Virus record (IMG/VR): IMGVR_UViG_3300043411_001639
Location: 1 to 64,000 of that record
Source of the DNA: a virus
Direction: 5' to 3' (one strand)
Length of the DNA: 64,000 nucleotides
Below the pieces are notes generated by a model. It ran no database searches, was not told the origin of the DNA, and worked only from the letters and a program-made list of their open reading frames with translations. The position numbers and the translations under genes are program-made. Shown in pieces: positions 8,197 through 16,464 of the stretch (within the stretch, counting starts at the first letter, position 1; each line of letters begins with the position of its first letter).

Positions 8197-8386
8197 AACG
8201 GTTAAACCCGGAGATGTATTATTAAATAAACTTCATGGGATATTATTTATAATTCTCCAAATAAAATACGATGTTCATTTTGATGATGTATATATTTTGT
8301 GGTTAAACTCAGTTTATAAAATACGTGTTGCTAACCATCAAGATATGAGTCATTGGAAACATTGGAAACTCATAGATGCTGTTTAA
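8183..8386 (+). CDS. KPGD-family small protein
   Basis: 67 residues from ATG 8183, overlapping the previous stop. The core is V-K-P-G-D-V-L-L-N-K near residue 7, then I-L-F-I-I-L-Q-I. First of five tandem members (8183-9140). Confidence 0.65.
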   Translation: MLWIETVKPGDVLLNKLHGILFIILQIKYDVHFDDVYILWLNSVYKIRVANHQDMSHWKHWKLIDAV

Positions 8387-8573
8387 ACCTGGAACAGTGT
8401 ATCTTAATGAAACATTGAACAACATTAATCTGATTTTAAAAACAGAGATTGTTGATCTTGATCATTCACAGGTATGGATAATGAATCCCTTGGGGAAAAT
8501 CATAAAACTATCAGTTAAAAACTATATCTTAAAGGGTGACAACCAAGATTCTTGCACTTGGAAAATAATATGA
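8376..8573 (+). CDS. KPGD-family small protein
   Basis: 65 residues beginning MLFKPGTVYLNE, the K-P-G-T variant. It overlaps the upstream gene by 11 bases and the downstream gene through ATGA. Confidence 0.65.
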   Translation: MLFKPGTVYLNETLNNINLILKTEIVDLDHSQVWIMNPLGKIIKLSVKNYILKGDNQDSCTWKII

Positions 8574-8800
8574 AACCTGGGACTTTGTACTATGAAAAAG
8601 AAATGAAATATTATGGTATTGTTCTTGAAATAAATATTGTAGAAAAAACAATAGTATCTGCAACAAACATAGTGATTTCAAAACATGAATATCGTGTAAT
8701 CTCTTTAACCGAACAGGGTTTAAAACTAAATAAATTCTGGACATTAGATGAACATGATAAAAATCTAAAAAGAGAGTTTTCCTGGAGAATCATTTGTTAA
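8570..8800 (+). CDS. KPGD-family small protein
   Basis: 76 residues from ATG 8570 (ATGA overlap), beginning MKPGTLYYEK and continuing Y-G-I-V-L-E-I. An in-frame ATG at 8552 is less likely because neighbours place the motif at the very N-terminus. Confidence 0.65.
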   Translation: MKPGTLYYEKEMKYYGIVLEINIVEKTIVSATNIVISKHEYRVISLTEQGLKLNKFWTLDEHDKNLKREFSWRIIC

Positions 8801-8973
8801 AACCCGGTCTAATATTTATTCTGGATATAAAACAATGTCCCGAACACTATGAATTAAAGATTCTAAGATGTCAAGACAATGTTGTATCAGTTTTTACCCG
8901 TGAAATTTTAGACTATCAATTCAAAAATGTTGGGGTTTATGAAAACTATTGGGGTTGGAAACTTGTATGTTAA
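8794..8973 (+). CDS. KPGD-family small protein with TTG start
   Basis: 59 residues from TTG 8794, overlapping the previous stop by 7 bases. It begins L-L-K-P-G-L-I-F-I and ends W-G-W-K-L-V-C, matching its neighbours' ends (S-W-R-I-I-C). Its spacing and motif support it despite the unusual start. Confidence 0.6.
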   Translation: MLKPGLIFILDIKQCPEHYELKILRCQDNVVSVFTREILDYQFKNVGVYENYWGWKLVC

Positions 8974-9140
8974 CTCTTAGACCTGGAACAATATACCTCA
9001 ACAAGTTACAAGGAAAGTTAAATCTAGTGTTATCAGTTAGATCTACTCCTAAAGGATATCACAGCCTGATGATATTAGGCTGTGAAGGTCAGGTATATGA
9101 TTGTAATGTTGAAGAATTAGAAAATCTTATAACTGGATAA
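8967..9140 (+). CDS. KPGD-family small protein
   Basis: 57 residues from ATG 8967 (overlapping TAA), beginning MLTLRPGTIYLNK, very close to the gene at 8376. Last member of this tandem run. Confidence 0.65.
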   Translation: MLTLRPGTIYLNKLQGKLNLVLSVRSTPKGYHSLMILGCEGQVYDCNVEELENLITG

Positions 9141-9146
9141 TATTAA

Positions 9147-9632
9147 ATGGCAGCAATTGAAAAAATAAAACAACTCTGTGTTCAAGAACAACAAAACCTG
9201 TTAACAGAATGGTCAGAGTTCTTAACAACTCTAGATCAAGAAGAAACTGAGTTTGTCAACAAGATGGTGGAGTGGAGATTAGATAAAAATCACACACTGC
9301 TGTACAGGATGTTTAATGAAAAGATTCAGTATGCCTCTTCCTACCAAACGTTCATAGAAAACCTGATGCACTTTATCAGATATGATATACATGATGATGG
9401 TGGATGTAAAATCAGATGGGTTAAGTACAAGTTCTATCTAAAAGAAACAGATCCTGATGATGAAACAGGTACAGACCTAGTTGATTGTGATCCAGACGAT
9501 GAACAGGGTTATCCTCTAGTTGTTGATCATGAAAACTATACCTCTCTGGAAGATCTATTAAAAGCTATGACCGTAGCAGAACAAAGAGATTTAAAACGTA
9601 CTAAAGAAATTGATGAATCACAATGGGAGTAA
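9147..9632 (+). CDS. Hypothetical acidic protein
   Basis: 161 residues, helical and strongly acidic in the second half (DPDDETGTDLVDCDPDDE). No family recognised. Confidence 0.65.
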   Translation: MAAIEKIKQLCVQEQQNLLTEWSEFLTTLDQEETEFVNKMVEWRLDKNHTLLYRMFNEKIQYASSYQTFIENLMHFIRYDIHDDGGCKIRWVKYKFYLKETDPDDETGTDLVDCDPDDEQGYPLVVDHENYTSLEDLLKAMTVAEQRDLKRTKEIDESQWE

Positions 9633-9829
9633 AGCCTGGGATGTTATTCCGTTCTTTTAACTGTAATAATGTTTATATAATTCTTGCTGTTCAATCACTG
9701 AAAACTCCAAACTTCTTCCGTATTTGGTTTGCTGATTCAAAAAATCAAGTAGATTCGTGGCCTGTATCAAATGAATATCTTTTGTCAAACAGATTTGAAA
9801 GTTGTATGGGTTGGCAACATGTCTTATAG
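9623..9829 (+). CDS. KPGD-family small protein
   Basis: 68 residues beginning MGVKPGMLFRS, then Y-I-I-L-A-V. It overlaps the upstream gene by 10 bases. Isolated from the main run by one unrelated gene. Confidence 0.65.
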   Translation: MGVKPGMLFRSFNCNNVYIILAVQSLKTPNFFRIWFADSKNQVDSWPVSNEYLLSNRFESCMGWQHVL

Positions 9830-10100
9830 AACAACTTGGACACCTGAACAATTGACCCACGAACAAGAGAAAAACAGTGTTGGTTATTATTGCCGTATCC
9901 TTGGGCATGATATAAAACATGAGTGGATGTTAGAAGAGTATTCATCTACAACTACAAGGTATGAACTACGTGAGAGTTTAATCTTTGTCTGTGCAAGATG
10001 CAAGTCGGTTGTGGTAGACTCTGAGTTAGATGTAGCAGACAAGTTACTAGTAGACAACATAGTAGAAAAAAAACTGAAAGAACTGAGAGATAAACAATGA
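9819..10100 (+). CDS. Hypothetical protein with CxxC pair
   Basis: 93 residues from ATG 9819, inside the previous stop. F-V-C-A-R-C near residue 58, with an earlier cysteine and histidines (YYCRILGHDIKHEW), could form a zinc site. Helical basic C-terminus. Confidence 0.6.
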   Translation: MSYRTTWTPEQLTHEQEKNSVGYYCRILGHDIKHEWMLEEYSSTTTRYELRESLIFVCARCKSVVVDSELDVADKLLVDNIVEKKLKELRDKQ

Positions 10101-10405
10101 AACCTAATAAACTATTTGAGTTAAGATTAACAGAAACAATCAACAGGATTATAAATGAGATTGTCCATCCAATGTTTCAGAAATGGGATTGTCAATCTCC
10201 TGTTGTTATAGGATATCGTATTGATAGTTGGTTAGAAAAAGTAGCACTAGAACAAGTATTACAAGATCTAGCTGATAACTGGAAAGTTGAAGTGGAACCA
10301 ATAATAATTGCACAATATCCAGGTGTTGAAATAACGCTTACAGCATTACAGTTAGAAGAGTTCCCAGATGAAGCTTTCAAATATCTTAAAGATATAAAAC
10401 CATGA
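10097..10405 (+). CDS. Hypothetical protein, paralogue of the next gene
   Basis: 102 residues, ATGA overlap. Shared layout with the gene at 10402: an N-terminal helix, a W-D turn, Y-R-I-D, a second helix, then W-K-V-E-V-E-P-I-I. Function unknown. Confidence 0.65.
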   Translation: MKPNKLFELRLTETINRIINEIVHPMFQKWDCQSPVVIGYRIDSWLEKVALEQVLQDLADNWKVEVEPIIIAQYPGVEITLTALQLEEFPDEAFKYLKDIKP

Positions 10406-10737
10406 ATACACCTCTTCAGTTAAAAACCTTAAAAATTAAAAAACAATTTGACATTTACTTTTCTAATATAACGGGACTAATAGAAAATTGGGATTTAACA
10501 ACTCCCATATATTATGTTTCAAGAGTATCACCTAAAGATGAGATTCTGCTCAGAGCTTTAGACAATGTGGTTACAAAACTAAAACTTAACTCTTGGAATG
10601 TTGATGTTATTATTGAAAATCTTAGAGAAGATTTCTGTGAATTAAAACTAAAAATAACTCCAAAACACCCTACTAACTCTGAAGACCCTTATGTTAATTT
10701 CAAACTAGGAGTTGCAACCACTACTGCAACCTGCTAG
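10402..10737 (+). CDS. Hypothetical protein whose 3' end encodes a promoter
   Basis: 111 residues, ATGA overlap, paralogue of the gene at 10097 (W-D-L-T-T-P-I-Y-Y, W-N-V-D-V-I-I). The last nine codons (VATTTATC) are read from the promoter at 10712-10740, so coding and promoter sequence share the same DNA. Confidence 0.65.
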   Translation: MNTPLQLKTLKIKKQFDIYFSNITGLIENWDLTTPIYYVSRVSPKDEILLRALDNVVTKLKLNSWNVDVIIENLREDFCELKLKITPKHPTNSEDPYVNFKLGVATTTATC

Positions 10738-10740
10738 TGT
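10712..10740 (+). promoter_or_regulatory. TTGCAA-N17-TAGTGT promoter
   Basis: TTGCAA 10712-10717, 17-base spacer, TAGTGT 10735-10740. The leftmost copy of the window's main promoter type. The leader holds AGGAGA ahead of the microprotein ATG at 10765. Confidence 0.75.
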
Positions 10741-10764
10741 CAGGTACGAACAGGAGACAGTTAC

Positions 10765-10896
10765 ATGAATAAAAACAAGTGTGTTGTCTGTGGTGGAATG
10801 ATTATCTGTCGTGTTGTATATTCAACAACCGTTAAAACCAACAGGTTCAAGTATTCCGTTAAACATTCCTGCACTCGCTGTGGAACTTTTCAATGA
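10765..10896 (+). CDS. Zinc-ribbon microprotein
   Basis: 43 residues, first gene of a promoter-led operon, with AGGAGA about 8 bases upstream. C-V-V-C-G near residue 6 and C-T-R-C-G near residue 37 form a two-knuckle zinc ribbon. Closely related in layout to the next gene. Probably a nucleic-acid- or protein-binding adaptor; target unknown. Confidence 0.65.
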   Translation: MNKNKCVVCGGMIICRVVYSTTVKTNRFKYSVKHSCTRCGTFQ

Positions 10897-11033
10897 ACAA
10901 TAGAAAATGTATTGTTTGCGGAAGTTCCGTTCATGTTGTAAAATTAATTCCAAAAACAACTCTGAAAACCACTAAGTTTAAATGGTATGTTCAGTGTAGA
11001 TGTAATTCAACAAGTTGCGGAGTTACGCAATGA
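10893..11033 (+). CDS. Zinc-ribbon microprotein, paralogue of the previous gene
   Basis: 46 residues, ATGA overlap. C-I-V-C-G near residue 6 and C-x-C with S-C-G near the end mirror the upstream protein, including the basic T-T-K-F-K-W middle (T-N-R-F-K-Y upstream). A tandem duplication. Confidence 0.65.
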   Translation: MNNRKCIVCGSSVHVVKLIPKTTLKTTKFKWYVQCRCNSTSCGVTQ

Positions 11034-11236
11034 ACTGTCCTGAAAACTATGATCGGTTTAATCCTGACCTCTGTAAAATAGTTTATATCTATTGCTGGGA
11101 GTGTAAAGGTAGAGATTTTATATTTCTCAATACAACCACTATCATTGATTGTTTGCATTGTAAAGCAACAGGGTTTGAACCTATGGATGATGTTGATAAA
11201 AAACGTGAACACACTTGCAATTCACTCTATCTGTGA
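11030..11236 (+). CDS. Small protein with DnaJ-like CxxCxG zinc motif
   Basis: 68 residues, ATGA overlap. C-W-E-C-K-G and C-L-H-C-K-A-T-G resemble half of a DnaJ-type zinc domain. The gene at 45897 has the same type of motif. Third zinc protein of the operon that precedes tRNA-Arg. Confidence 0.65.
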   Translation: MNCPENYDRFNPDLCKIVYIYCWECKGRDFIFLNTTTIIDCLHCKATGFEPMDDVDKKREHTCNSLYL

Positions 11237-11252
11237 TATAATTATTTGATAC

Positions 11253-11330
11253 GCCCCTATAGTCTAATCTGGATCAGGCACCTGCCTTCTAAGCAGTAAT
11301 ATGCAGGTTCAAATCCTGCTAGGGGTACCA
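11253..11330 (+). tRNA. tRNA-Arg(UCU)
   Basis: Acceptor GCCCCTA pairs with TAGGGGT (first pair G-U), discriminator A, encoded CCA. D-arm GTCT/AGGC, anticodon loop CTTCTAA giving UCU, T-arm GCAGG/CCTGC around TTCAAAT. Reads AGA and AGG, which are common in the AT-rich phage genes and rare in GC-rich hosts. Confidence 0.9.
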
Positions 11331-11359
11331 CGTCTCTATTCTCTCTATTCTATCTACAA

Positions 11360-11587
11360 ATGAAAAATATTTTTAGTTCATTAAAAAGAACTTTAGTAAA
11401 AGATATCAAACCAGGAGACATAGTCGTAAGTCCCGGTTCTGGGACTAAAGAACTTTTAGTTGTTCTTGTTATAAAGTTATTAGACAACAATAAATCGTGT
11501 GCAATAATAACCTTTCTTAATTCAAAAAACAAAGTTATACAATCTAGTGGTTGGGTCGCGTTACATAAAATAGGAAACAAACAATGA
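11360..11587 (+). CDS. KPGD-family small protein
   Basis: 75 residues. The core I-K-P-G-D-I-V-V near residue 17 is the clearest consensus copy, followed by L-L-V-V-L-V-I. ATGA overlap with the L12-like gene downstream. Confidence 0.65.
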   Translation: MKNIFSSLKRTLVKDIKPGDIVVSPGSGTKELLVVLVIKLLDNNKSCAIITFLNSKNKVIQSSGWVALHKIGNKQ

Positions 11588-11940
11588 ATAATAAAATTAA
11601 AGTTAGTTTTGCAGGCGCAGTGTTTGAACTAGAAACAGATAGTAGCTTTGTTGAAGTTCAAGGTGTTATGATTAGTTTCAGTCGGTTTAACAACAGTCAA
11701 CCAGTGGTTGTAGAACCAAAAAAATATAAAGTTACGTTTGATCATGGTTATGGTCTTTACAAAGATGGCTACTCAGTTAAGATTGCCAACATTAAAGCGG
11801 TTAGGACTCTAAAAGACTGCGGACTTAAGGAAGCAAAAGAACTAGTTGAAAGTTCCTATCCAGTTGTGTTTGCTACCAAACAACAGGTTGATACCATCAA
11901 AGATATTCCTGGTGTAACATACAACCTGGAACTTCAGTGA
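11584..11940 (+). CDS. Protein with ribosomal L7/L12 C-terminal-like domain
   Basis: 118 residues. Residues 64-118 read S-V-K-I-A-N-I-K-A-V-R, then G-L-K-E-A-K-E-L-V-E, a proline, and a closing Y-N-L-E-L, which follows the bacterial L7/L12 C-terminal domain that docks translation GTPases. The first 50 residues are unrelated and lack the L12 stalk-dimer region, so it could not simply replace L12. It may bind EF-Tu or EF-G, fitting the translation theme (tRNA just upstream, IleRS downstream). Phage L7/L12 homologues are known; this fusion is an inference from motif similarity. Confidence 0.65.
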   Translation: MNNKIKVSFAGAVFELETDSSFVEVQGVMISFSRFNNSQPVVVEPKKYKVTFDHGYGLYKDGYSVKIANIKAVRTLKDCGLKEAKELVESSYPVVFATKQQVDTIKDIPGVTYNLELQ

Positions 11941-12041
11941 TGATATTTGTTCTTTATGCACTGTTAGTGACAGTCTTTCTTGTTAAATTAACATATTACA
12001 TTATTCACTATAGAAAAATTATGAGAAGTGAAAACCAATGA
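11940..12041 (+). CDS. Single-pass membrane microprotein
   Basis: 33 residues overlapping the upstream stop. Hydrophobic span at residues 2-23 (IFVLYALLVTVFLV), then a basic tail (YRKIMR), so the C-terminus is probably cytoplasmic. Confidence 0.55.
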   Translation: MIFVLYALLVTVFLVKLTYYIIHYRKIMRSENQ

Positions 12042-12502
12042 GTTATTGTTATTCAGACACTAGTTTTGATGAACAAGGAAAACCTGTTTCTTCAGCAGAA
12101 TTTCTTGAGTTTAGAAACAAAGAGTTTTCTGTTGAGACATATAAGCAATGGTTGTATCTTAGAGTAACTGAAACTAATGAAGGTGTAAAAAACAAGATCT
12201 TCGTAGAAGAATATCCAGATTATTACAAACATCCTGGCAACTCTTACAGAGAGTTCTATGGGTTCAAGATCTATGCTTATAAATCATCTAACTGTCTAGG
12301 ATTCTGTGCTGTTATCCAAAACCCTGACTTGAGTTGGTGGTTTACTTCTGGATATTATGATGGTGATGATTGCACCGATGAGCAGGATCTTCTTGAAGAA
12401 TTCTTGTACAAGTCCAAATTCTTTGAAGAACAAGTTAACATACCCAATTCAATCAAAACAACATTCAAACAACTAATAAAGGAACACATAGAAAGACCAT
12501 GA
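12038..12502 (+). CDS. Hypothetical acidic protein
   Basis: 154 residues, ATGA overlap. Aromatic and acidic (SWWFTSGYYDGDDCTDEQD). No domain recognised. Coupled to the nucleotidyltransferase downstream. Confidence 0.65.
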   Translation: MSYCYSDTSFDEQGKPVSSAEFLEFRNKEFSVETYKQWLYLRVTETNEGVKNKIFVEEYPDYYKHPGNSYREFYGFKIYAYKSSNCLGFCAVIQNPDLSWWFTSGYYDGDDCTDEQDLLEEFLYKSKFFEEQVNIPNSIKTTFKQLIKEHIERP

Positions 12503-13179
12503 CAGTATATTATCAACAACAACAAGCAAACAGATACCTAACAAAAATTGAACAACTCTTAGATCCTAATGCTGTTTTAGCTGGCGGGGCTCCTAGAGAT
12601 TGGTTCTTTAACCGAAACGCTAAAGATCTAGACATCTTTGTCTATCTTGGTGAACAGAACAAAAAACCTAGTTACTGGAAACAGAAACTAGAAGACGTTG
12701 GGTTTAAGGTTAGTGCCATAAAAAACAAATATGGTCCTAAAGACGGTATGTTTGCTCAGTGTTTTGAGTGGACAAAAAATATATTTGCAAGTTGTAAACT
12801 TACTAAGTCTACTAACCAAGAAGATTACATTCTATCAATGAATCCTTATCTTGAGTGTGTAGTTGATATTGAAGTTGAACCAGGAGAGAATCCTGTTCAG
12901 ATCATGATCATGAATCAACCTGTTGATCAGTGTACTTACACTAAATTTCCAGTATCAATCTCACAGATCTGGTACAAGAATGGAAAGTTTAATAAAACTC
13001 CTGATTTTCTTGTAGGAATCAAACACAACATCATCTATCCAACTGGAATTGATAACAGTATGGATGGTAAGTACACAAAGAAAGTACGTGAGAAGTTTCC
13101 TGAGTTTGAATATCTAGACTCAAAAGATAAAGTTATTCACTTTTTGTCTGATAAACTATCTTCTACTCCTTTTCGCTGA
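12499..13179 (+). CDS. Nucleotidyltransferase-fold protein, CCA-adding/poly(A)-polymerase head-like
   Basis: 226 residues, ATGA overlap. L-A-G-G-A-P-R-D at residues 27-34 and K-D-L-D-I-F at 42-47 match the G-G-x-x-R-D ... D-x-D core of class II CCA-adding enzymes and related nucleotidyltransferases, with both metal-binding aspartates (43 and 45). It is too short to hold the usual neck and tail of a CCA enzyme. Its place just before ileS, with several phage tRNAs lacking an encoded CCA, makes a role in tRNA 3' maturation or repair attractive but unproven. Alternative: modification of another RNA or small molecule. Confidence 0.7.
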   Translation: MTVYYQQQQANRYLTKIEQLLDPNAVLAGGAPRDWFFNRNAKDLDIFVYLGEQNKKPSYWKQKLEDVGFKVSAIKNKYGPKDGMFAQCFEWTKNIFASCKLTKSTNQEDYILSMNPYLECVVDIEVEPGENPVQIMIMNQPVDQCTYTKFPVSISQIWYKNGKFNKTPDFLVGIKHNIIYPTGIDNSMDGKYTKKVREKFPEFEYLDSKDKVIHFLSDKLSSTPFR

Positions 13180-13186
13180 AAACTGA

Positions 13187-13205
13187 GAGTTAATTCAGTT
13201 AACTC
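13187..13205 (+). other. Hairpin with TTCAG loop, just upstream of a promoter
   Basis: GAGTTAA, loop TTCAG, TTAACTC: a perfect 7-bp stem ending two bases before the -35 box of the ileS promoter. The same loop recurs at other promoters. It probably insulates or terminates upstream transcription. Confidence 0.6.
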
Positions 13206-13206
13206 G

Positions 13207-13235
13207 TTGCATCTTCCGTACAGTTCTGGTAGTGT
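13207..13235 (+). promoter_or_regulatory. TTGCAT-N17-TAGTGT promoter of ileS
   Basis: TTGCAT 13207-13212, 17-base spacer, TAGTGT 13230-13235. The ileS ATG lies 13 bases after the -10 box, leaving a leader of only a few bases, so no Shine-Dalgarno can fit. Confidence 0.75.
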
Positions 13236-13247
13236 TGCCAGACTGCC

Positions 13248-16214
13248 ATGAAAACCCTCAATCAAAAACTATTTGTTGAAACAGAACTAAAGTGGCTGAA
13301 GCATTGGGAAAAAACCGATGTATTCAAGAAAACACTAAGGGGCGAGAAAACCTATGTTTTCTATGATGGTCCTCCTTTTGCTACAGGTTTACCTCATTAT
13401 GGACACTTGTTAGCTTCTGTGGTAAAAGATGTTGTACCACGTTACTTTGCAATGAATGGTTTTTTGGTTGAAAGACAGTTTGGTTGGGATTGTCATGGTG
13501 TTCCAGTTGAGAATGAAGTACAGAACCAACTAGGTTTGTTTTCAAATAAACAAGTTGTTGACTATGGAGTTGACAAATTTAATGAAACATGCCGTTCTGT
13601 TGTAAGACGTTATACTCAAGAATGGAAAGAAACTGTCCATAGAGTAGGACGTTGGGTTGATATGGAAAAACCGTATCACACAATGGACTTTGATTTCATG
13701 AATTCAGTCTGGTGGGTTTGGAAAGCTCTCTATGATAAGAACCTAACCTATCAAGACTATAAAGTTGTACCATATTCTGTTGGACTAGGTTCAGGTCTAT
13801 CAAACTTTGAGGCTGGACAGAACTATAAAACAGTTCAAGATCTTAGTTTAACAGTTGAGTTTGAAACAGATAACGGATATACTTTACTAGCTTGGACAAC
13901 GACACCTTGGACACTTCCAATGAATGTTGGCCTTGCTGTAAATCCAGAACTAAACTATGTTGTAGTTGAACAAAACAACAAACAATATGTGGTAGCAGAG
14001 AATCAACTAACAAACCAGTTTGTTGCTGGAACATCAGTCAAACAAACTCTAAAAGGTACTGATTTAGTAGGACTAACCTACAAACCTCTGTTTGGTTTTT
14101 CCTGTAAAAATCCCGAAGTAGTAGCAGGATCATTTGTTACTGATAGTTCTGGTACTGGAGTTGTTCATTTAGCTCCTTGTTATGGAGAAGAAGATTTTAG
14201 TTGTGCCAAAGCTAATGATCTTCCTTTGTTTCATGGTGTAAATGATGAGGGAAAATACTATCCTGGATTTGGTGAATTGTCGGGCAAACTAGCCTTTGAT
14301 TCAAACAACCTAGTAGCAGAACTTCTAGGAGATAAAGTTTATAAACAGCAAGTTTATGAGCATGAGTATCCTTTCTGTTACAGAACAGATACTAGACTTA
14401 TGTACCGCGCTGTAAATAGCTGGTATGTAAAGGTAGAACAGAATAGGGGGCAACTTCTAAAAAACAACAAGTTAACAAACTGGAATCCTGAATCTCTCAG
14501 GGATGGAAGATTTGGAAACTGGCTAGAAAACTGTAGAGATTGGTCTGTTTCACGTAGTAGATTTTGGGGAACTCCTCTGCCTGTATGGTTAAACAAACAA
14601 GGAGAAGAAGTTTGTTTTGGTTCTGCTAAAGAACTAGAGGAAGCTACAGGAGTTGTTTTAACAGATCTTCACAGTCATTTCTTAAAAGACGTTGTGGTTA
14701 AATCTAAACAAGGTGGCGATGATCTTGTTTGGTGTGGTTTTGTGTTTGATTGTTGGTTTGAAAGTGGAGCTATGCCTTATGCTAAGGTTGGTTTCCCTTG
14801 GAAAACCCAAACACTTAACACTCCAGCAGATTTTGTTGCCGAAGGACTTGATCAAACAAGAGGTTGGTTTTATACCCTTAGTGTTCTTAGTACACTGTTG
14901 TTTGACCAACCACCGTTTAAAAACGTAAGTGTTAATGGACTTGTTCTTGCTGAAGATGGCAAGAAGATGTCAAAAAAACTAAAGAACTATCCAGATCCTT
15001 CAGAAGTTCTTGAAGCTTATGGTGCTGATGCTCTAAGACTTTATTTCATGAGCAAACCAGTTGTTTGTGGGACTGAAATGAAGTTTTCTAAGAAAGAAGT
15101 TGAAGAACAAGTTAAGAAAAACGTTCTTAGACTTTATAATGCCTATCACCTGTTTGTTACCTATGCAAATCTACATGATCTTAAACCAACTGGAACAGTT
15201 CAACCAACTAAGTTCTTAAACAAATACTTGGTTGAACTTACTAATAACCTTACCTTTAATCTTTCTCAAGCTGTTGAATCATATCACCTTGAAAAAGTAA
15301 CAGGGTTTGTTACTGAGTATGTAGAGAACCTAGTAAACAACCATGTCAGACTAGCTAAACCGTTACTAAAACAAGGTGATGTTGAAACATTAAACGTAGG
15401 TTATCAGTGTTTACTCCAACTAGCTGTTAGTTTAGCACCTTTTACACCTTTCATGGCAGAAGAGTTTTATCAATCACTTGAAGGTCCACTAGAGAGTGTT
15501 CACCTTGAGAGTTATCCTAAACCTGAAAACCTGTTTAGTGTTTATGAAAAACAAATGGTAAGACTAGTAGAGGTTCTGGAGTTAGGGAGAAACTACAGAG
15601 AAAAACACAAACTTAGTTTAAAACTACCTCTTAAAACAATGGTAGTTTATGAGAACAACCTTGATGTTCTTGATGAGTTAAGAGAACTGGAAGATTGTTT
15701 AAAACAAGAACTAAACTTTGAACAGGTGTTGTTTAGTTCTGATGTTGAGTCTGTGTTTGATTTTAAAGTCAAACCCAACTTTAGCCTTCTTGGAAGAAAA
15801 CTAGGGCCTGAGATGAAATCATTTGTTGTTTATTTGGCAACTCTTGATACTCAAACAACACTCAATCTTGTCAAGACAAGAACAGGATTACAGTTTAAAG
15901 GAGTTGAAGTAACGTTTGATGAACTGGTTGTTGAAAAATTATCAAAACTCCCAGATGTTCTTACAACACCAAAGTATTGTTTAAGGTTTGATCTAACAGT
16001 AGATGAAAAACAACTTGAACAAGAACGGGAAAGAGAACTGTTCAGAGAAGTACAGGAACTACGTAAACAACTAAAACTAACTCCGGGTGATAAAGTAGTT
16101 CTGTGTTCAACAGAAGTTCCATCAGAAAGCCTTAGAAACAAACTAATGACAGAAGCTTTTGTTGTTGGGTTCAACACTGGTTCAGAAACAATGATGTTGC
16201 AACCTGTCCCGTGA
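13248..16214 (+). CDS. ileS: Isoleucyl-tRNA synthetase, type II
   Basis: 988 residues, near the usual length. It charges tRNA-Ile. The Rossmann signature DGPPFATGLPHYGHLL (40-55) and F-G-W-D-C-H-G-V-P-V-E are of the eukaryotic/MupA-like type II class, not the G-x-I-H-I-G-H form of E. coli. The editing domain is intact: W-T-T-T-P-W-T-L-P from residue 216 and GTGVVHLAPCYGEEDF from residue 302. G-K-K-M-S-K-K lies near 571-577, followed by an anticodon-binding domain. Type II enzymes are generally mupirocin-insensitive. Two tRNA-Ile(UAU) genes (16784, 44727) are its likely clients, letting the phage read AUA without the host lysidine pathway. Led by its own near-leaderless promoter. Confidence 0.96.
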   Translation: MKTLNQKLFVETELKWLKHWEKTDVFKKTLRGEKTYVFYDGPPFATGLPHYGHLLASVVKDVVPRYFAMNGFLVERQFGWDCHGVPVENEVQNQLGLFSNKQVVDYGVDKFNETCRSVVRRYTQEWKETVHRVGRWVDMEKPYHTMDFDFMNSVWWVWKALYDKNLTYQDYKVVPYSVGLGSGLSNFEAGQNYKTVQDLSLTVEFETDNGYTLLAWTTTPWTLPMNVGLAVNPELNYVVVEQNNKQYVVAENQLTNQFVAGTSVKQTLKGTDLVGLTYKPLFGFSCKNPEVVAGSFVTDSSGTGVVHLAPCYGEEDFSCAKANDLPLFHGVNDEGKYYPGFGELSGKLAFDSNNLVAELLGDKVYKQQVYEHEYPFCYRTDTRLMYRAVNSWYVKVEQNRGQLLKNNKLTNWNPESLRDGRFGNWLENCRDWSVSRSRFWGTPLPVWLNKQGEEVCFGSAKELEEATGVVLTDLHSHFLKDVVVKSKQGGDDLVWCGFVFDCWFESGAMPYAKVGFPWKTQTLNTPADFVAEGLDQTRGWFYTLSVLSTLLFDQPPFKNVSVNGLVLAEDGKKMSKKLKNYPDPSEVLEAYGADALRLYFMSKPVVCGTEMKFSKKEVEEQVKKNVLRLYNAYHLFVTYANLHDLKPTGTVQPTKFLNKYLVELTNNLTFNLSQAVESYHLEKVTGFVTEYVENLVNNHVRLAKPLLKQGDVETLNVGYQCLLQLAVSLAPFTPFMAEEFYQSLEGPLESVHLESYPKPENLFSVYEKQMVRLVEVLELGRNYREKHKLSLKLPLKTMVVYENNLDVLDELRELEDCLKQELNFEQVLFSSDVESVFDFKVKPNFSLLGRKLGPEMKSFVVYLATLDTQTTLNLVKTRTGLQFKGVEVTFDELVVEKLSKLPDVLTTPKYCLRFDLTVDEKQLEQERERELFREVQELRKQLKLTPGDKVVLCSTEVPSESLRNKLMTEAFVVGFNTGSETMMLQPVP

Positions 16215-16225
16215 CGTGGTAGTGT
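16197..16225 (+). promoter_or_regulatory. TTGCAA-N17-TAGTGT promoter inside ileS 3' end
   Basis: TTGCAA 16197-16202 lies in the last ileS codons, TAGTGT 16220-16225 just after the stop. The leader carries the recurring GGTTGTCAG segment and GGGAGAC before ATG 16267. Confidence 0.75.
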
Positions 16226-16266
16226 CAGGTTGTCAGTAGGGCAGAGTAACACGGGAGACACTAAAG

Positions 16267-16464
16267 ATGGCAACAATCAAGTTTTCAGAGGGTGGTTCAC
16301 TCAAGAAGGTAATTGTAACTCTCTGTTGTCCTGAATGTGACAACTCAGAGGAATATTACGTAACCGAACTGATGGATCTTGGTTATCCACGTTGCGTTGA
16401 CTGTGACAAGTTTAAGAATGTTCTAACAGAACTCGTAGCTGTGGAAGGATATGTAGATCCATGA
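16267..16464 (+). CDS. Zinc-ribbon small protein
   Basis: 65 residues with GGGAGAC upstream of ATG. C-C-P-E-C near residue 19 and C-V-D-C near residue 42 give a four-cysteine zinc site. First gene after the promoter; its codons are less AT-biased than those of the distal genes. Confidence 0.65.
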   Translation: MATIKFSEGGSLKKVIVTLCCPECDNSEEYYVTELMDLGYPRCVDCDKFKNVLTELVAVEGYVDP

